Source: Corynebacterium otitidis ATCC 51513 | GTDB taxonomy: Bacteria > Actinomycetota > Actinomycetes > Mycobacteriales > Mycobacteriaceae | Length of the DNA: 64,000 nucleotides | Reading direction: 5' to 3' | Assembly (NCBI RefSeq): GCF_000296405.1 | Contig: NZ_JH815193.1 | Location: forward strand, 219,846-283,845 | Shown: positions 45,322 to 54,574 of the stretch, in pieces | How the letters are laid out: each line of letters starts with the position of its first letter | How positions within the stretch are numbered: position 1 is the stretch's first letter | Notes under the pieces: model-generated | Told to the model about the DNA's origin: nothing | Database searches by the model: none | The model's input: the letters and a program-made list of their open reading frames with translations, nothing else | Made by a program: the position numbers and the translations under genes

Positions 45322-47430
45322 CTAGCTTTTCTCGAGGAAGCCGCGCTCCTCCGGGGCGATCTCGCTGCAGAGCCTCTCCGCGAGCGCGCGGTCGCGCTCG
45401 ACGAGCTTCGCCGCGTCGCGGGTGGCCTGGGCGATAATGCGCGTGTCGCCGAGCAGGTTGAGCAGGCGGACGTAGTCGGCGCGGCCGGCCTGCGCGGTGC
45501 CGAGCACGTCGCCCTCCTGCCGGTTGGCGAGGTCGAGCTCCGCGAGTTTCAGCCCGTCGAGGGTCCCGGCGACGCCCTCGATGCGATCTAAGGCGGCCTG
45601 CCCGGCGGGCGTGTCGGGCGTGGCGGCGGTGTGCAGGAAGCACAGCGAGGCGGCCCGGCCTCGGCCGACGCGGCCGCGCAGCTGGTGGAGCTGGGAGATC
45701 CCGAAGTTCTCGGCCTCGCGGATGAGCATGACGGTGGCGTTGGCGACGTCCACGCCGACCTCGACGACGGTGGTGGAGACGAGCACGTCGATCCGCCCGG
45801 CCGCGAAGTCGGCCATGACCTCGTCCTTCTCCTCGGGCCGCAGGCGGCCGTGGAGCAGCCCGACCTCGAGGTCCGGGTAGCGCTCGGTGGCGAGCTGCTC
45901 GTGGAGCTCGACGGCGCCTCCCTCGCCGTCGATGCGGGGGCACACGACGTAGGCCTGGTGGCCGGCGGCGACCTCCTCGCGGATGCGCTGCCAGGCGCGC
46001 TCCACCCACGCGGGTTTCGCCTCGGGCACGACGTGGGTGGCGATCGGGCGGCGCCCGCCGGGCAGCTCGGTGAGAAGCGAGACGGCGAGGTCCCCGAAGA
46101 CGGTCATGGCGATGCTGCGCGGGATGGGCGTGGCGGTCATGACGAGCAGGTGCGGGGTGACGCCGTCGGGCCCCTTGTCGCGCAGCCGCGCGCGCTGCTC
46201 GACGCCGAAGCGGTGCTGCTCGTCGACGACGACCAAGCCCAGCCGGTAGAACTCGACCGCATCCTCGATGATGGCGTGGGTGCCGACGACGATGTCCGCC
46301 TGCCCGGAGACGACCGCGAGCAGCGCCTTCTTGCGCTCCTTCGCGGGCATCGAGCCGGTGAGGACGACGACGCTGGCCGACAGCCCCGCCCGCCCGAGGG
46401 TCTCGGTGAGGCTGCGGGCGTGCTGCGCGGCGAGCACCTCGGTGGGGGCGAGCAGCGCGCACTGGGCGCCGCCGTCGACGACGGTGAGCATCGCGATGAG
46501 CGAGACGATCGTCTTGCCGGAGCCGACCTCGCCCTGCAGGAGCCGAGACATCGGCCGGGTGGAGTTAAGCGAGTCGGCGATCTCTGCGACGACTTGCTTC
46601 TGCCCGCCGGTGAGCTCGAAGTCGAGGCCGGCGACGAGCCCGTCGGCCTGGCCGCCGTCGACGTGCGGGTAGGCCTCGGCGACGCGCCCCTCGTCGTCGG
46701 CGCGGCGCAGCGCCATGACGAGCGCGAGGGTGAGCGCCTCGTTGTACTTGAGCCGACGGATTGCGGGCGTGGGGCCCTCGGGGCCGGGCTGGTGCACGCC
46801 GCGCAGCGCCGCGTCGAAGGACACCATGCCGTCTGGCCGGTAGTCGAGCGGCTCGGGGACCTCGGGGATCGCCCTTAAGAGCTGGTCGACGGCAGACAGG
46901 ATCCGCCACGAGGTGATGCGCTTGCGCTGCGGGTAGACCGGCAGGAAGTTCATCTCGGCGAGCCTCGCGGCGATGCGGTCGGCCTCCTCGTCGCCGGAGG
47001 CCCCTCCCCCGCCGCCGGGGCGGGCGATGACGAGGTACTTCGGGTGCTGGAGCTGCGGGGCCTGCCGGTAGTAGCGCAGCTTCCCGGAGAACATCGCCAC
47101 CGTGCCGGCCGGGAGCTGGCGCGCCACCCACTTCGACTGAAAGAAACTCGCGGTGATGCGGCCCCGACCGTCGCCGATGGTGAGCGTCGTGACCTGCTTG
47201 CCGCGCCTCGTGATCGACGTGCGGGTATCGATGACCTCCCCGACGACGGCGACGGACTCGCCGTCGGCGGCGCCGGCGACGTCCACGCCCGAGCCGTTCT
47301 TCGAGTAGGCGCGCGGGTAGTAGGCGAGCAGCTCGTCGGCGCCGGAGATCCCCAGGTTGTCGCGCACCGCCTTCGCGTCCTTGTCGGCGATGAGCGAGGA
47401 GAGGCTCTTGTTCACCCGGAAGCCCAGCAT
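45322..47430 (-). CDS. recG: ATP-dependent DNA helicase RecG
   Basis: Branch-migrating helicase for stalled forks and recombination intermediates, 702 residues. The N-terminal wedge domain includes ISGADELLAYYPRAYSK and the OB-fold GRGRITASFFQSKWVARQL. Superfamily II motifs follow: Walker A LLQGEVGSGKTIVSLIAML near 305, DEQH as VVVDEQHRFGVEQR near 405, motif III MTATPIPRSIAMTVF, motif V VSTTVVEVGVDVANATVM and motif VI QLHQLRGRVGRGRAAS. The ATG follows the previous stop by 3 nt. Confidence 0.97.
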   Translation of the reverse strand: MLGFRVNKSLSSLIADKDAKAVRDNLGISGADELLAYYPRAYSKNGSGVDVAGAADGESVAVVGEVIDTRTSITRRGKQVTTLTIGDGRGRITASFFQSKWVARQLPAGTVAMFSGKLRYYRQAPQLQHPKYLVIARPGGGGGASGDEEADRIAARLAEMNFLPVYPQRKRITSWRILSAVDQLLRAIPEVPEPLDYRPDGMVSFDAALRGVHQPGPEGPTPAIRRLKYNEALTLALVMALRRADDEGRVAEAYPHVDGGQADGLVAGLDFELTGGQKQVVAEIADSLNSTRPMSRLLQGEVGSGKTIVSLIAMLTVVDGGAQCALLAPTEVLAAQHARSLTETLGRAGLSASVVVLTGSMPAKERKKALLAVVSGQADIVVGTHAIIEDAVEFYRLGLVVVDEQHRFGVEQRARLRDKGPDGVTPHLLVMTATPIPRSIAMTVFGDLAVSLLTELPGGRRPIATHVVPEAKPAWVERAWQRIREEVAAGHQAYVVCPRIDGEGGAVELHEQLATERYPDLEVGLLHGRLRPEEKDEVMADFAAGRIDVLVSTTVVEVGVDVANATVMLIREAENFGISQLHQLRGRVGRGRAASLCFLHTAATPDTPAGQAALDRIEGVAGTLDGLKLAELDLANRQEGDVLGTAQAGRADYVRLLNLLGDTRIIAQATRDAAKLVERDRALAERLCSEIAPEERGFLEKS

Positions 47431-47433
47431 CGC

Positions 47434-48963
47434 TTATTCGACCCCGATCTCCGCCAGCCCCCGGATGGTGTCGGCCTCGAAGGCGATGACCTCCACGCCG
47501 AAGCGCTCGCTCAAGCCCTCGGCGTCGAGCTCCACCTCGGGGCGCGAGAGGATCGTCACCTGCTCCCCGCCGGTGCGCAGCAGCGCCCCGAGCGTGTGCT
47601 CGATGGCCTCGCCGATACCCTCGCCGACGAAGAACACCTCGTCGTTCGCGGCGCACACGTCGCCCGCCTGGCCGGGCCCCGCGGCGGTCATCTGCGCCTG
47701 CTCGAGGCGGAAGAGCTCCGCGGTGCGCATGAGCGAGGCGGCCTCGGCCATGTGGTAGGCGACCGCGGCGAGCGGCTGGTCGCGGTCGTGCACCGACAGC
47801 GCCGCGATCCCGGAGACCGGCCGCACCGTGGGAAGCAGGATCGCGCGGCAGCCGCGCGCCTGCGCCGCCTTGTCCGCGGAGGCGAGCTCCCGCGCGGAGA
47901 GCAGCCCGTTGGGCAGGACGATGAGCTCCTCGGGCCTTCGGGCGGCGAGCCTGCGGTCGATCTCCGCGACCGGGTCGCCCTCCGGGCCGATGACCTCCGC
48001 GCCGACCTGCTCGTAGAGCTCCTTGATCGCCCCACCCGGCGCGACCGCCAAGATGAGCCGCTCGCCCGGGCTCACCCGCGGGTCGTCGGGCAGCACCTCC
48101 AGGCGCAGGTCCTCCACCTGGGCCCGCGCGTAGGCGAGCTCCACGACGCGGCCGGGGGCGCGGGAGTGGATGTGGATCGTCGCGGACTTCGGGCCCGCCG
48201 CCGCGACCTGGAGGCTGTCGCCGAGGCCCCGCAGCTCAGAGACGAGACCCTCTAAGACCTTGGGCTTCTTCGCGGTGGCGTAGAACATCACCTCGACGTT
48301 GGGCCGCGGCGCGCCGGCGTCCTCCTCGGGCGGGGCGGTGGCGCCTTCCTCGCCGTCCGCCTCGGCCTTCAAGGTCTCGAGCAGCACGACGAGCCCGCTG
48401 CCGCCGGCGTCGACGACGCCGGCCTCCTGCAGCGCGGGCAGCTGCGAGGGGGTCGCGGCGAGCGCGCGGCGCGCAGCCGCGGTCGCCTTGTCGATGACGG
48501 CGGAGAGGTCGTCGCCCTCGCTCGGCGCGAACGCCGCGGCGCGCAGCACGGTAAGAACGGTGCCCTCGACGGGCTCGCTGATCGCCTCGCGCACGAGCTC
48601 GTAGGCGCGCTTGAGCGCGCCGGCGGCGGCGGGCCCGTCGATCCCGCCGGCGGAGGCCTGTGCCGCGAGCCCGCGCAGCACCTGGGAGAGCACGACCCCG
48701 GAGTTGCCGCGCGCGCCGCGCACCGCGCCCCGGGCCAGCGCGGCGGCGATCTCCGCGACGCCGGAGGCGGGGTCGTCGGCGGCGGCGCGCTCCGCGGCGG
48801 TGAGCGCGGAGCGCATCGTGTAGGCGAGGTTGGAGCCGGTGTCCGAGTCGGGCACGGGGAAGACGTTGAGCCGGTTGATCTCCTCGCTGCGGCGCTCGAG
48901 CTCCGCCACGGCGCGCCGGGCCCAGCTAAGAAGCCGGTCGGCGTGGAGGCTGGCGGAAGTCAC
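47434..48963 (-). CDS. DAK2/FakA-like kinase domain protein
   Basis: 509-residue protein of the YloV/FakA family. The N-terminal DhaL-type ATP-binding domain (about 1-200) has the Mg-binding aspartates in NRLNVFPVPDSDTGSNLAYT and GAVRGARGNSGVVLSQVLRG; a middle domain (about 230-310) carries CANVEV-like PNVEVMFYATAK; the C-terminal DegV-like part ends EVIAFEADTIRGLAEIGVE. FakA partners with a fatty-acid-binding FakB to phosphorylate fatty acids in firmicutes; no FakB is nearby and corynebacterial function is unproven. GTG start at 48961-48963. Directly upstream of recG, the usual position in Gram-positives. Confidence 0.88.
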   Translation of the reverse strand: MTSASLHADRLLSWARRAVAELERRSEEINRLNVFPVPDSDTGSNLAYTMRSALTAAERAAADDPASGVAEIAAALARGAVRGARGNSGVVLSQVLRGLAAQASAGGIDGPAAAGALKRAYELVREAISEPVEGTVLTVLRAAAFAPSEGDDLSAVIDKATAAARRALAATPSQLPALQEAGVVDAGGSGLVVLLETLKAEADGEEGATAPPEEDAGAPRPNVEVMFYATAKKPKVLEGLVSELRGLGDSLQVAAAGPKSATIHIHSRAPGRVVELAYARAQVEDLRLEVLPDDPRVSPGERLILAVAPGGAIKELYEQVGAEVIGPEGDPVAEIDRRLAARRPEELIVLPNGLLSARELASADKAAQARGCRAILLPTVRPVSGIAALSVHDRDQPLAAVAYHMAEAASLMRTAELFRLEQAQMTAAGPGQAGDVCAANDEVFFVGEGIGEAIEHTLGALLRTGGEQVTILSRPEVELDAEGLSERFGVEVIAFEADTIRGLAEIGVE

Positions 48964-48974
48964 GGGCGTCTAGT

Positions 48975-49658
48975 CTACCCGGCGAGGTCCGCGCCGCCGG
49001 AGCGGCTCCAGTCGATGGGAGAGGCGCCCTGCTCCCGAAGGAGCCGGTTGGCGCGGCTAAACGGCTTGGAGCCGAAGAACCCGCGCGGGGCCGACAGCGG
49101 CGAGGGGTGCGGCGACTCGATGAGCGGCGTGTCGCCTAAGAAACGGGCGCAGGTCTGCGCGTCGCGGCCCCAGAGGATCGCCACCAGCGGTGCGTCCCTA
49201 TCGGCGAGCGCCTCGATCGCGCGGCGGGTGATCTCCTCCCAGCCGCGGCCCCGGTGGGAGGCGGGCTTCCCGGATCTCACGGTGAGCACCCGGTTGAAGA
49301 GCGCCACGCCCTGCTTCGCCCAGCCGGTGAGGTCCCCGTCGGTGGGCGCCTCGACCCCTAGGTCGTCGGAGAGCTCCCGAAAGATATTCGCCAGGCTCTT
49401 CGGCAGGGGCCGAACGCCCGGCTGCGTGGAGAACGACAGGCCCATCGCATGCCCCGGGGTGGGATAGGGGTCCTGCCCGACGATGAGGACCTTCACCTCG
49501 TCGAAGGGGTAGCTAAACGCGCGCAGCACGTCGGAGCCGGCGGGCAGGTAGGGCCGCCCGGCCGCGATCTCGGCGCGCAGGAAGTCGCCGAGGGCGTGGA
49601 TGTCGTCCTCGACGGGGCCGAGCACCGGCCGCCAGCTCTCGTGGATGGGAAGGCTCAT
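48975..49658 (-). CDS. ung: Uracil-DNA glycosylase (family 1)
   Basis: Removes uracil from DNA to start base-excision repair. 227 residues. The catalytic water-activating motif is [20 protein letters not shown] near residue 57; [20 protein letters not shown] and [10 protein letters not shown] follow; the minor-groove loop is [20 protein letters not shown] near 185. All key residues are intact. 7 nt after thiL and 11 nt before the DAK2 gene, so it is inside one operon. Confidence 0.97.
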   Translation of the reverse strand: MSLPIHESWRPVLGPVEDDIHALGDFLRAEIAAGRPYLPAGSDVLRAFSYPFDEVKVLIVGQDPYPTPGHAMGLSFSTQPGVRPLPKSLANIFRELSDDLGVEAPTDGDLTGWAKQGVALFNRVLTVRSGKPASHRGRGWEEITRRAIEALADRDAPLVAILWGRDAQTCARFLGDTPLIESPHPSPLSAPRGFFGSKPFSRANRLLREQGASPIDWSRSGGADLAG

Positions 49659-49665
49659 AGCTGGC

Positions 49666-50631
49666 CTACAAGCTTAGCCAGCCGCCGGCGTAGCGCGGCG
49701 CCCGCCCGTCGACGGTGACGCCGGAGCCGCGCCCGACGCGGCCGATCTCCCGGAAGCCGGAGGGCGCGGGGCCCTCGAGGGCGGCGACGATGACGTGGTC
49801 CTCCCCGCCGGTGAGCGCCCAGCGCCACGCGTCCTCCCCGAGCTCGTCCGCTGCGGCGCGCATCTCCTCGCTCGGGGCGATGGCGGCGGCCTCGAGGTCG
49901 ACGCGCACCCCGGAGCGCTCCGCGAGGGTGGAGAGGTCCGCGACCAGCCCGTCGGAGACGTCCGTCGCGGCGCTCGCGCCGGCGGCGCGCGCGACGATCC
50001 CCCGGTTGGGCCGAAGCCTCGGTGCGACGTGCGCGGCGACGAGCCCGGGGAACGCCTCCTCGGCGGCGTTCCTGCCGAGCCGCTCGATGAGCGCGAGCCC
50101 CGCCGCGGAGCGGCCCGTGGCACCTGAGGCGATGAGCCTCTGGCCCGGCCTCGCGCCGCTCAAGGTCAGCGCGGGCAGCGCCCCGCCCAGCGCGCCGAGC
50201 GCGCTCACCCCGAGCACGAGGTCGCGGCTCGTGGTGAGGTCCCCGCCGACGAGCTGCGCGGAATACTCCGCGGCCTCCGAGGCGATGCCCGCGGCGATGC
50301 CCCGCGCCACCGCGACGGGCGTCTCCGGCGGGGCGCTTAAGGACAACACGAGCGCGTGCGGCCTCGCGCCCATCGCCTCGATGTCCGCGACGTTCTGGGT
50401 GACCGCCTTGACCCCGACCTCCTCCGGCTCCGACCAGTCGAGCCGGAAGTGCCGCCCAGAGACCAGCGCGTCGGTGGTGATCACCGGCCGCGAGCTGGGG
50501 GCCAACACGCCGAGCACCGCGGCGTCGTCGCCGTTCAAGCCGCTCGGCGCGGCGGCGAGCAGCTCGCGGATCGCGGCGGCCTCGCCGACGTCGCCGAGGG
50601 TGGGCCCGGGAAACCTGGAGTAGACGTCCAC
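49666..50631 (-). CDS. thiL: Thiamine-monophosphate kinase
   Basis: Phosphorylates thiamine monophosphate to the active diphosphate. 321 residues of the AIR-synthase-like fold: [20 protein letters not shown] near residue 34, the [20 protein letters not shown] segment, [27 protein letters not shown] and, late, [20 protein letters not shown] and [14 protein letters not shown], all typical of ThiL. GTG start at 50629-50631; a TAGGGT lies about 8 nt upstream. First gene of the thiL-ung-DAK2-recG series, divergent from the DUF3515 gene. Confidence 0.95.
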   Translation of the reverse strand: MDVYSRFPGPTLGDVGEAAAIRELLAAAPSGLNGDDAAVLGVLAPSSRPVITTDALVSGRHFRLDWSEPEEVGVKAVTQNVADIEAMGARPHALVLSLSAPPETPVAVARGIAAGIASEAAEYSAQLVGGDLTTSRDLVLGVSALGALGGALPALTLSGARPGQRLIASGATGRSAAGLALIERLGRNAAEEAFPGLVAAHVAPRLRPNRGIVARAAGASAATDVSDGLVADLSTLAERSGVRVDLEAAAIAPSEEMRAAADELGEDAWRWALTGGEDHVIVAALEGPAPSGFREIGRVGRGSGVTVDGRAPRYAGGWLSL

Positions 50632-50704
50632 GACCCACCACCCTAGGCGAGGCGGGATCTCCCCCGCGCGGGCCCGCGGGAGGCTAGCCTCGCGTTCCCG
50701 GCGC

Positions 50705-50710
50705 TAGAAT
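50705..50710 (+). promoter_or_regulatory. -10 hexamer, probably leaderless DUF3515 start
   Basis: TAGAAT ends 8 nt before the ATG at 50719; the intervening CGTGGCCC offers no ribosome site. Confidence 0.6.
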
Positions 50711-50718
50711 CGTGGCCC

Positions 50719-51663
50719 ATGTTCGACCCAGACGAGCTCTCCGGCGGCGGCGCCGGGGAGACCAAGGACGGCATCGGGCGCGTACCGCTTCTCGTGGCGC
50801 TGGTGATCTCCCTGGTGGCGGTGGCCGCGGTGATCCTCGGGGCGCGCTACGTGCTCGGCGAGGCCGCATCAAGACCCGTCTCCCTGCCCGAGGTGCCCGC
50901 CCCGCAGGCCGACACCAACGAGTGCGAGGCGCTCCTATCCGACCTGCCCGAGAAGATCGACGGCCACAACCGCGTCGAGCTCGCCGACCCGGCGCCTCAG
51001 GGCGCGGCGGCGTGGGCGAAGAGCTCCGAGGAGCGCGTCACCCTGCGCTGCGGGGTGGAGCTACCCGACCAGTACACGGAGCTCTCCGCGACTGAGGAGA
51101 TCGGCGGGGTGGAGTGGCTTGCGGTCTCGGACGCCGACTCCGAGCTCACCACGTGGTTCAGCGTGGACCGCACCCCCATCGCCGCGGTGACCACCTCCTC
51201 CGGCGAGGGCATCGAGGACCTCGCGCCCGCGATCGCCGACGCGCTTAAGGCCGACGAGCACGAGCCCGCCCCCGCTCCCCTCGCCGAGGCCGACGTCGTC
51301 GAGCCCGAGCGCTGCGACGGCCTCATGGACAGCCTCCCCGAGACGCTCGCCGACCGGGCTCTCACCGAGCACCCCTCGGGCGGGCCGCGCGCCGCGTGGA
51401 CCGCGCCCGGGCTCGAGCCGGTGGCGCTCGCCTGCGGCGTGGAGCTCCCCGAGAGCTACCGCCCCGGGGAGCGCATCACCCAGGTCGACGACGTCGCCTG
51501 GTTCGAGGACCCCGACGACGGGACGTTCTACGCTCTCGGCCGCGACGCGATCGTCGCGCTCCACGCGCCCGACACCGAGGGCAACGAGGCAATCGTCGCC
51601 GCGAGCGACCTCGTCGCGGCCCACACCGAGAAGGCCCCCAGCGGCGAGGGCGAGGCGCAGTAG
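50719..51663 (+). CDS. DUF3515-type membrane-anchored protein with internal duplication
   Basis: 314-residue protein with one N-terminal membrane helix (about 22-46) and an extracytoplasmic remainder. It resembles the DUF3515 proteins commonly found next to thiL in actinobacteria. Two related halves are visible: residues about 69-165 (CEALLSDLPEKIDG ... LRCGVELPDQYTELSA ... VEWLAVSD) and about 197-290 (CDGLMDSLPETLAD ... LACGVELPESYRPGER ... VAWFEDPD). Each half has two cysteines, likely a disulfide pair. Function unknown. Confidence 0.7.
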   Translation: MFDPDELSGGGAGETKDGIGRVPLLVALVISLVAVAAVILGARYVLGEAASRPVSLPEVPAPQADTNECEALLSDLPEKIDGHNRVELADPAPQGAAAWAKSSEERVTLRCGVELPDQYTELSATEEIGGVEWLAVSDADSELTTWFSVDRTPIAAVTTSSGEGIEDLAPAIADALKADEHEPAPAPLAEADVVEPERCDGLMDSLPETLADRALTEHPSGGPRAAWTAPGLEPVALACGVELPESYRPGERITQVDDVAWFEDPDDGTFYALGRDAIVALHAPDTEGNEAIVAASDLVAAHTEKAPSGEGEAQ

Positions 51664-51706
51664 TGCCCAGTACTCCCCGAACTCGCGGTGCTCCGCAGCC
51701 CGCGAC

Positions 51707-51735
51707 GCGCCCCGCCTCACAACGAGGTGGGGCGC
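51707..51735. terminator. Hairpin between DUF3515 gene and monooxygenase genes
   Basis: A 12 bp stem with one G-T wobble (51707-51718 with 51724-51735, loop ACAAC) separates convergent genes; T-tracts are weak on both sides. Confidence 0.5.
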
Positions 51736-51750
51736 GAGCTCGTTGATGCC

Positions 51751-52981
51751 CTAGGTGTAGAGCGTCGGCGGCGGGGGCGTGCCGTTGAGGTAGAAGTCGC
51801 CCACCTCGAGCTTCTTGTAGTCCACCGGGTCGTGGAGCGAGTGGGTGCGGATATTGCGCCAGTAGCGGTCCAGCCCGTGGCTCGAGGCCGTCGAGGACGA
51901 GCCGGTCGCCTCGAAGACGCGGTGGGCGAGGTCCGTCGCCGCCTCGGAGCTTGCGACCTTGAGCCTGGCGACCGCGACGGCGAACTCGCCGCGGGCCTCG
52001 GCGGTGACCCCGGAGCCGAGAGCGACAACCTCGTCGAACCGCGCGGCCAGCCGCTCGGCGAGCGCCGCGACGGCGGCGTTTCTCGCATCCAGCTCCCCTA
52101 CCAGCCGCAGCACGAACGGGTCGTTTCGGTAGCGCTCCGCGGGCGAGCGGAACCACGAGCCGCGGCGCTTAGTGATGATCTCCCGCGCGGCGGCGAGCGC
52201 CCCCTCGGCGATCCCTAAGTAGAGGTGCCCGAACGCGAGCTGCAGGCCCGGGGGTGAGGAGCGTGGAGAACGGCTCGTCGGTCATGGGGCCTAGCACGTC
52301 GTTTTCTGCGACGCGCACCCCGCGGAAGCTCACGGAGTTCGACGAGGAGAGCCGCTGGCCGAGCACATCCCAGTCGTCGAGGTACTCGACACCGTCGCGG
52401 CCGTGCTCGAGGACGAGCGCGAGCACCTTCCCCTCGGCGGGGCCGGCGGCGACCCGGGCGTGGACGAGCAGCGCGTCGCCCACCGCGGAACCGGCCGCGT
52501 AGCGCTTCGTGCCCTCGAGCAGCCACCCGCCGCCCTCGAGCGGGCGGAGGCTCAAGTCCGGGTCGGTGGGGTTGACGGCGTCGCCCCAGATCCAGGAGCC
52601 CTCCGCGGAGGCGCGGAACCAGCGGGAGCGGCGCGCCTCGTCGTCGGGGATGGAAAAGCCGACGCTGGCGAGGTTGAGGTAGTGGTAGGCGAGCACCTGC
52701 GCGATCGAGGAGTCGACGCGGGCGATGGTGCGCACCGCGAGCAGCGCCGATGCCCAGTGTCCTCCCCCGCCGCCGTGTTCGGCGGGGATGATGAGGTCGA
52801 CGAGCCCGGATCGTTTAAGGATCTCCGCCTCGCGGCGCGGGGTGCGGTTGGCGCGGTCGCGCTCGAGCGCGTCCGCGGCAAGCTCGTCGGCGACCGCCTG
52901 GGCGGCGCGCTCAGCGGCGGCGAGCTCCTTGCCGTCGGCCGCCCCGAGCCAGGGCGAGCGCGTCGTCATCGGTGTGGTCAT
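51751..52981 (-). pseudogene. DszC/SfnB-like flavin monooxygenase, frameshifted
   Basis: Acyl-CoA-dehydrogenase-fold protein, about 409 residues if one base is removed. The first part (from the ATG at 52979-52981, MTTPMTTRSPW) includes DLIIPAEHGGGGGHWASALL, the flavin-binding WIWGDAVNPTDPDLSL and NSVSFRGVRVAENDVLG. After FSTLLTPG (near 52250) the frame is lost; the next frame continues LQLAFGHLYLGIAEGALAAA to GLDRYWRNIRTHSLHDPVDY and the TAG at 51751. One extra base in the C/G run at about 52247-52254 explains it. The C-terminal DRYWRN motif is shared with the next gene upstream, so the two are paralogues. If the frameshift is genuine, the protein loses its C-terminal dimer/flavin helices. 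Confidence 0.85.
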
Positions 52982-53077
52982 GGGTTGAGGTGTCCTTTCG
53001 GTGGGTCGGCCCCGCGCCGCGCGCGGGCGGCCGCGGGGCCGTAGCGGGAGTGCGAGTGTGCTTAGAGGGGTGGTCCG

Positions 53078-54304
53078 TCAGCCGACGGGCTGGGCGGCGG
53101 TTTTGGCGTCCTCGGGGATGCCCACGCCCCACAGGCCGACCGGGCCGGTGCCGTTGACGAGCCAGTCGCCGACGATGCGGGCCTTGTAGACCCACGGGTT
53201 GTGGCTGAGCACGGTGCGCGCGTTGCGCCAGTAGCGATCCAGCCCCTTCGCCTCGTCGGGGGCGGACGCGCCGAGCGCGTCGAAGAGCCGGCTCACCGCA
53301 CCGAGCACGGGGCCGCGCAGCGCGACCTGGGCCCTCGCGGTCGCGAGGTCCGCCTCCCGGGCGGCCTCCCGCTGCTCCTCGCGGGCGGAGCCCCTGGTGG
53401 CGAACGCCTCGTCGAGGGCGGTGGCGGTCTCTAGGACCTGGGCCCGCGCGAGCGCCGCGGTGGCGTCGACCTCGCCGATGGCCTGGAGGAGCTGCGGGTC
53501 GTCGCCGGCGCGGGCGGTGTTGCCGTGGGTGTAGGCGCGCTTGCGGTTGCGCAGCTCCTCGCCGGCCTGGCGTGCCGCGGCGGCGACGATCCCGGCGAGC
53601 ACGATGAGTAACACCTGCTGGAAGACGGCGGCCTGGTAGGGGTAGCGATCGTCGAGGAGGCGCACCTCGTAGGCGTCGACGATGGCGTTCTCGAGGCTCG
53701 CGCCACCCGAGGCGGTGGTCTTCTGCCCGAAGCCGGGCCAGTCGTCGCGCACGCTCACCCCGGGCTGGTCGCGGCGCACGATGAGCCCGAGCTCCCGGCC
53801 ACCCTCGTCTCTGGCGGTGACGTCGAGCCAGTCGACGACAAGCGAGCCGGTCGTGTAGGCCTTCTCGCCCGTCACGCGCGGCCCGTCGGGGGTCTCGGTA
53901 AGCCGGGTCTGGAAGCCGTCGTAGCCGCCCTTGCCCGGCTCGGTCCACGCGTTGCCGACGAGATTCCCCGCGGCGAGCCGGGCCAACCACGCGCGCGACA
54001 CGTCGCTCTTAGCGCCGCGCCAGAGGGCCTCCTCCTCGATGGCGACGTGGCCGCGCAGCGCCTGCGGGATGTTGCTGTCCTGCGTGGCGAGCTCGAGGAG
54101 CACCTCGGTCTGCTCGCGCCACGTGTGCCCGAAGCCGCCGTGCTCCTCCGGGAGGCGCAGCCGGCCGATGCCCGCCGCGGCGAGCGCCCGGATCTCGGCT
54201 TCAGGAACCTCTCGGCTGAGCTCGTGCTCGAGGGCCCGCTCCCCCGCGGCGGCGATCGCCCCGCGCAGCTCCTCGGGAATGGGTAGGTGTACGTGCCTGG
54301 TCAT
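53078..54304 (-). CDS. DszC/SfnB-like flavin-dependent monooxygenase
   Basis: 408-residue acyl-CoA-dehydrogenase-fold protein. N-terminal helical domain (LRLPEEHGGFGHTWREQTEV), middle beta domain (GNAWTEPGKGGYDGFQTRLT, TGEKAYTTGSLVVDWLDVTA, GFGQKTTASGGASLENAIVD) and C-terminal helices ending GLDRYWRNARTVLSHNPWVY. The acyl-CoA dehydrogenase catalytic Glu is not evident, and the DRYWRN...HNP motif is that of FMNH2-using sulfur monooxygenases (DszC, SfnB and relatives). A SAM-I riboswitch sits directly upstream of its ATG (54302-54304), so a role in freeing sulfur from organosulfur compounds is likely. The required flavin reductase is not next to it. First of two paralogous genes, 96 bp apart. 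Confidence 0.82.
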   Translation of the reverse strand: MTRHVHLPIPEELRGAIAAAGERALEHELSREVPEAEIRALAAAGIGRLRLPEEHGGFGHTWREQTEVLLELATQDSNIPQALRGHVAIEEEALWRGAKSDVSRAWLARLAAGNLVGNAWTEPGKGGYDGFQTRLTETPDGPRVTGEKAYTTGSLVVDWLDVTARDEGGRELGLIVRRDQPGVSVRDDWPGFGQKTTASGGASLENAIVDAYEVRLLDDRYPYQAAVFQQVLLIVLAGIVAAAARQAGEELRNRKRAYTHGNTARAGDDPQLLQAIGEVDATAALARAQVLETATALDEAFATRGSAREEQREAAREADLATARAQVALRGPVLGAVSRLFDALGASAPDEAKGLDRYWRNARTVLSHNPWVYKARIVGDWLVNGTGPVGLWGVGIPEDAKTAAQPVG

Positions 54305-54312
54305 GGTTCCTC

Positions 54313-54404
54313 CATCGCTCCTGGCGTTAGCACCTCAGGCGGGAAAACCCCCGCCCCGGTTGCTGCGGCGTCGCCGGGCCAGATCCCTCGGCCGCTCTGG
54401 ATGT
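54313..54404 (-). ncRNA. SAM-I (S-box) riboswitch
   Basis: Reading the minus strand, the conserved S-box blocks occur in order and spacing: AGAG (54395-54398), GAGGGA (54384-54389), GGCCC (54376-54380), GCAACC (54358-54363), a GCGGG/CCCGC hairpin (P4-like), then GGTGCTAA (54327-54334). A short P1 pairs CATC (54400-54403) with GATG (54313-54316). The 3' side of P1 touches GGAGG, the ribosome site of the monooxygenase ATG at 54304, so SAM binding should block translation. No terminator hairpin with T-tract follows, supporting translational control. It follows the ddl terminator and so has its own promoter; GGATACAACT near 54421-54430 is a candidate -10. Confidence 0.88.
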
Positions 54405-54490
54405 CTAGGGACACGCCTAGTTGTATCCAGCGAGCCGGGGCGCGGATAGGGATCCGCTCAGCCGGGGCCGAAACGGGCTTCGGGCAGCAG

Positions 54491-54516
54491 AAAAGCCCGC
54501 CGTGGGAGGCGGCGGG
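54491..54516 (-). terminator. Intrinsic terminator after ddl
   Basis: A 7 bp stem CCCGCCG/CGGCGGG (54496-54502 with 54510-54516) is followed on the minus strand by CTTTTCTG (TTTT at 54491-54494). It lies about 60 nt after the ddl stop and separates ddl from the riboswitch unit. Confidence 0.8.
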
Positions 54517-54574
54517 GCAAAGAAGGATCGAGGGAGGATTCGGCGGGAGGCCGGGGCCGGCCTGGCCGCAGGAC

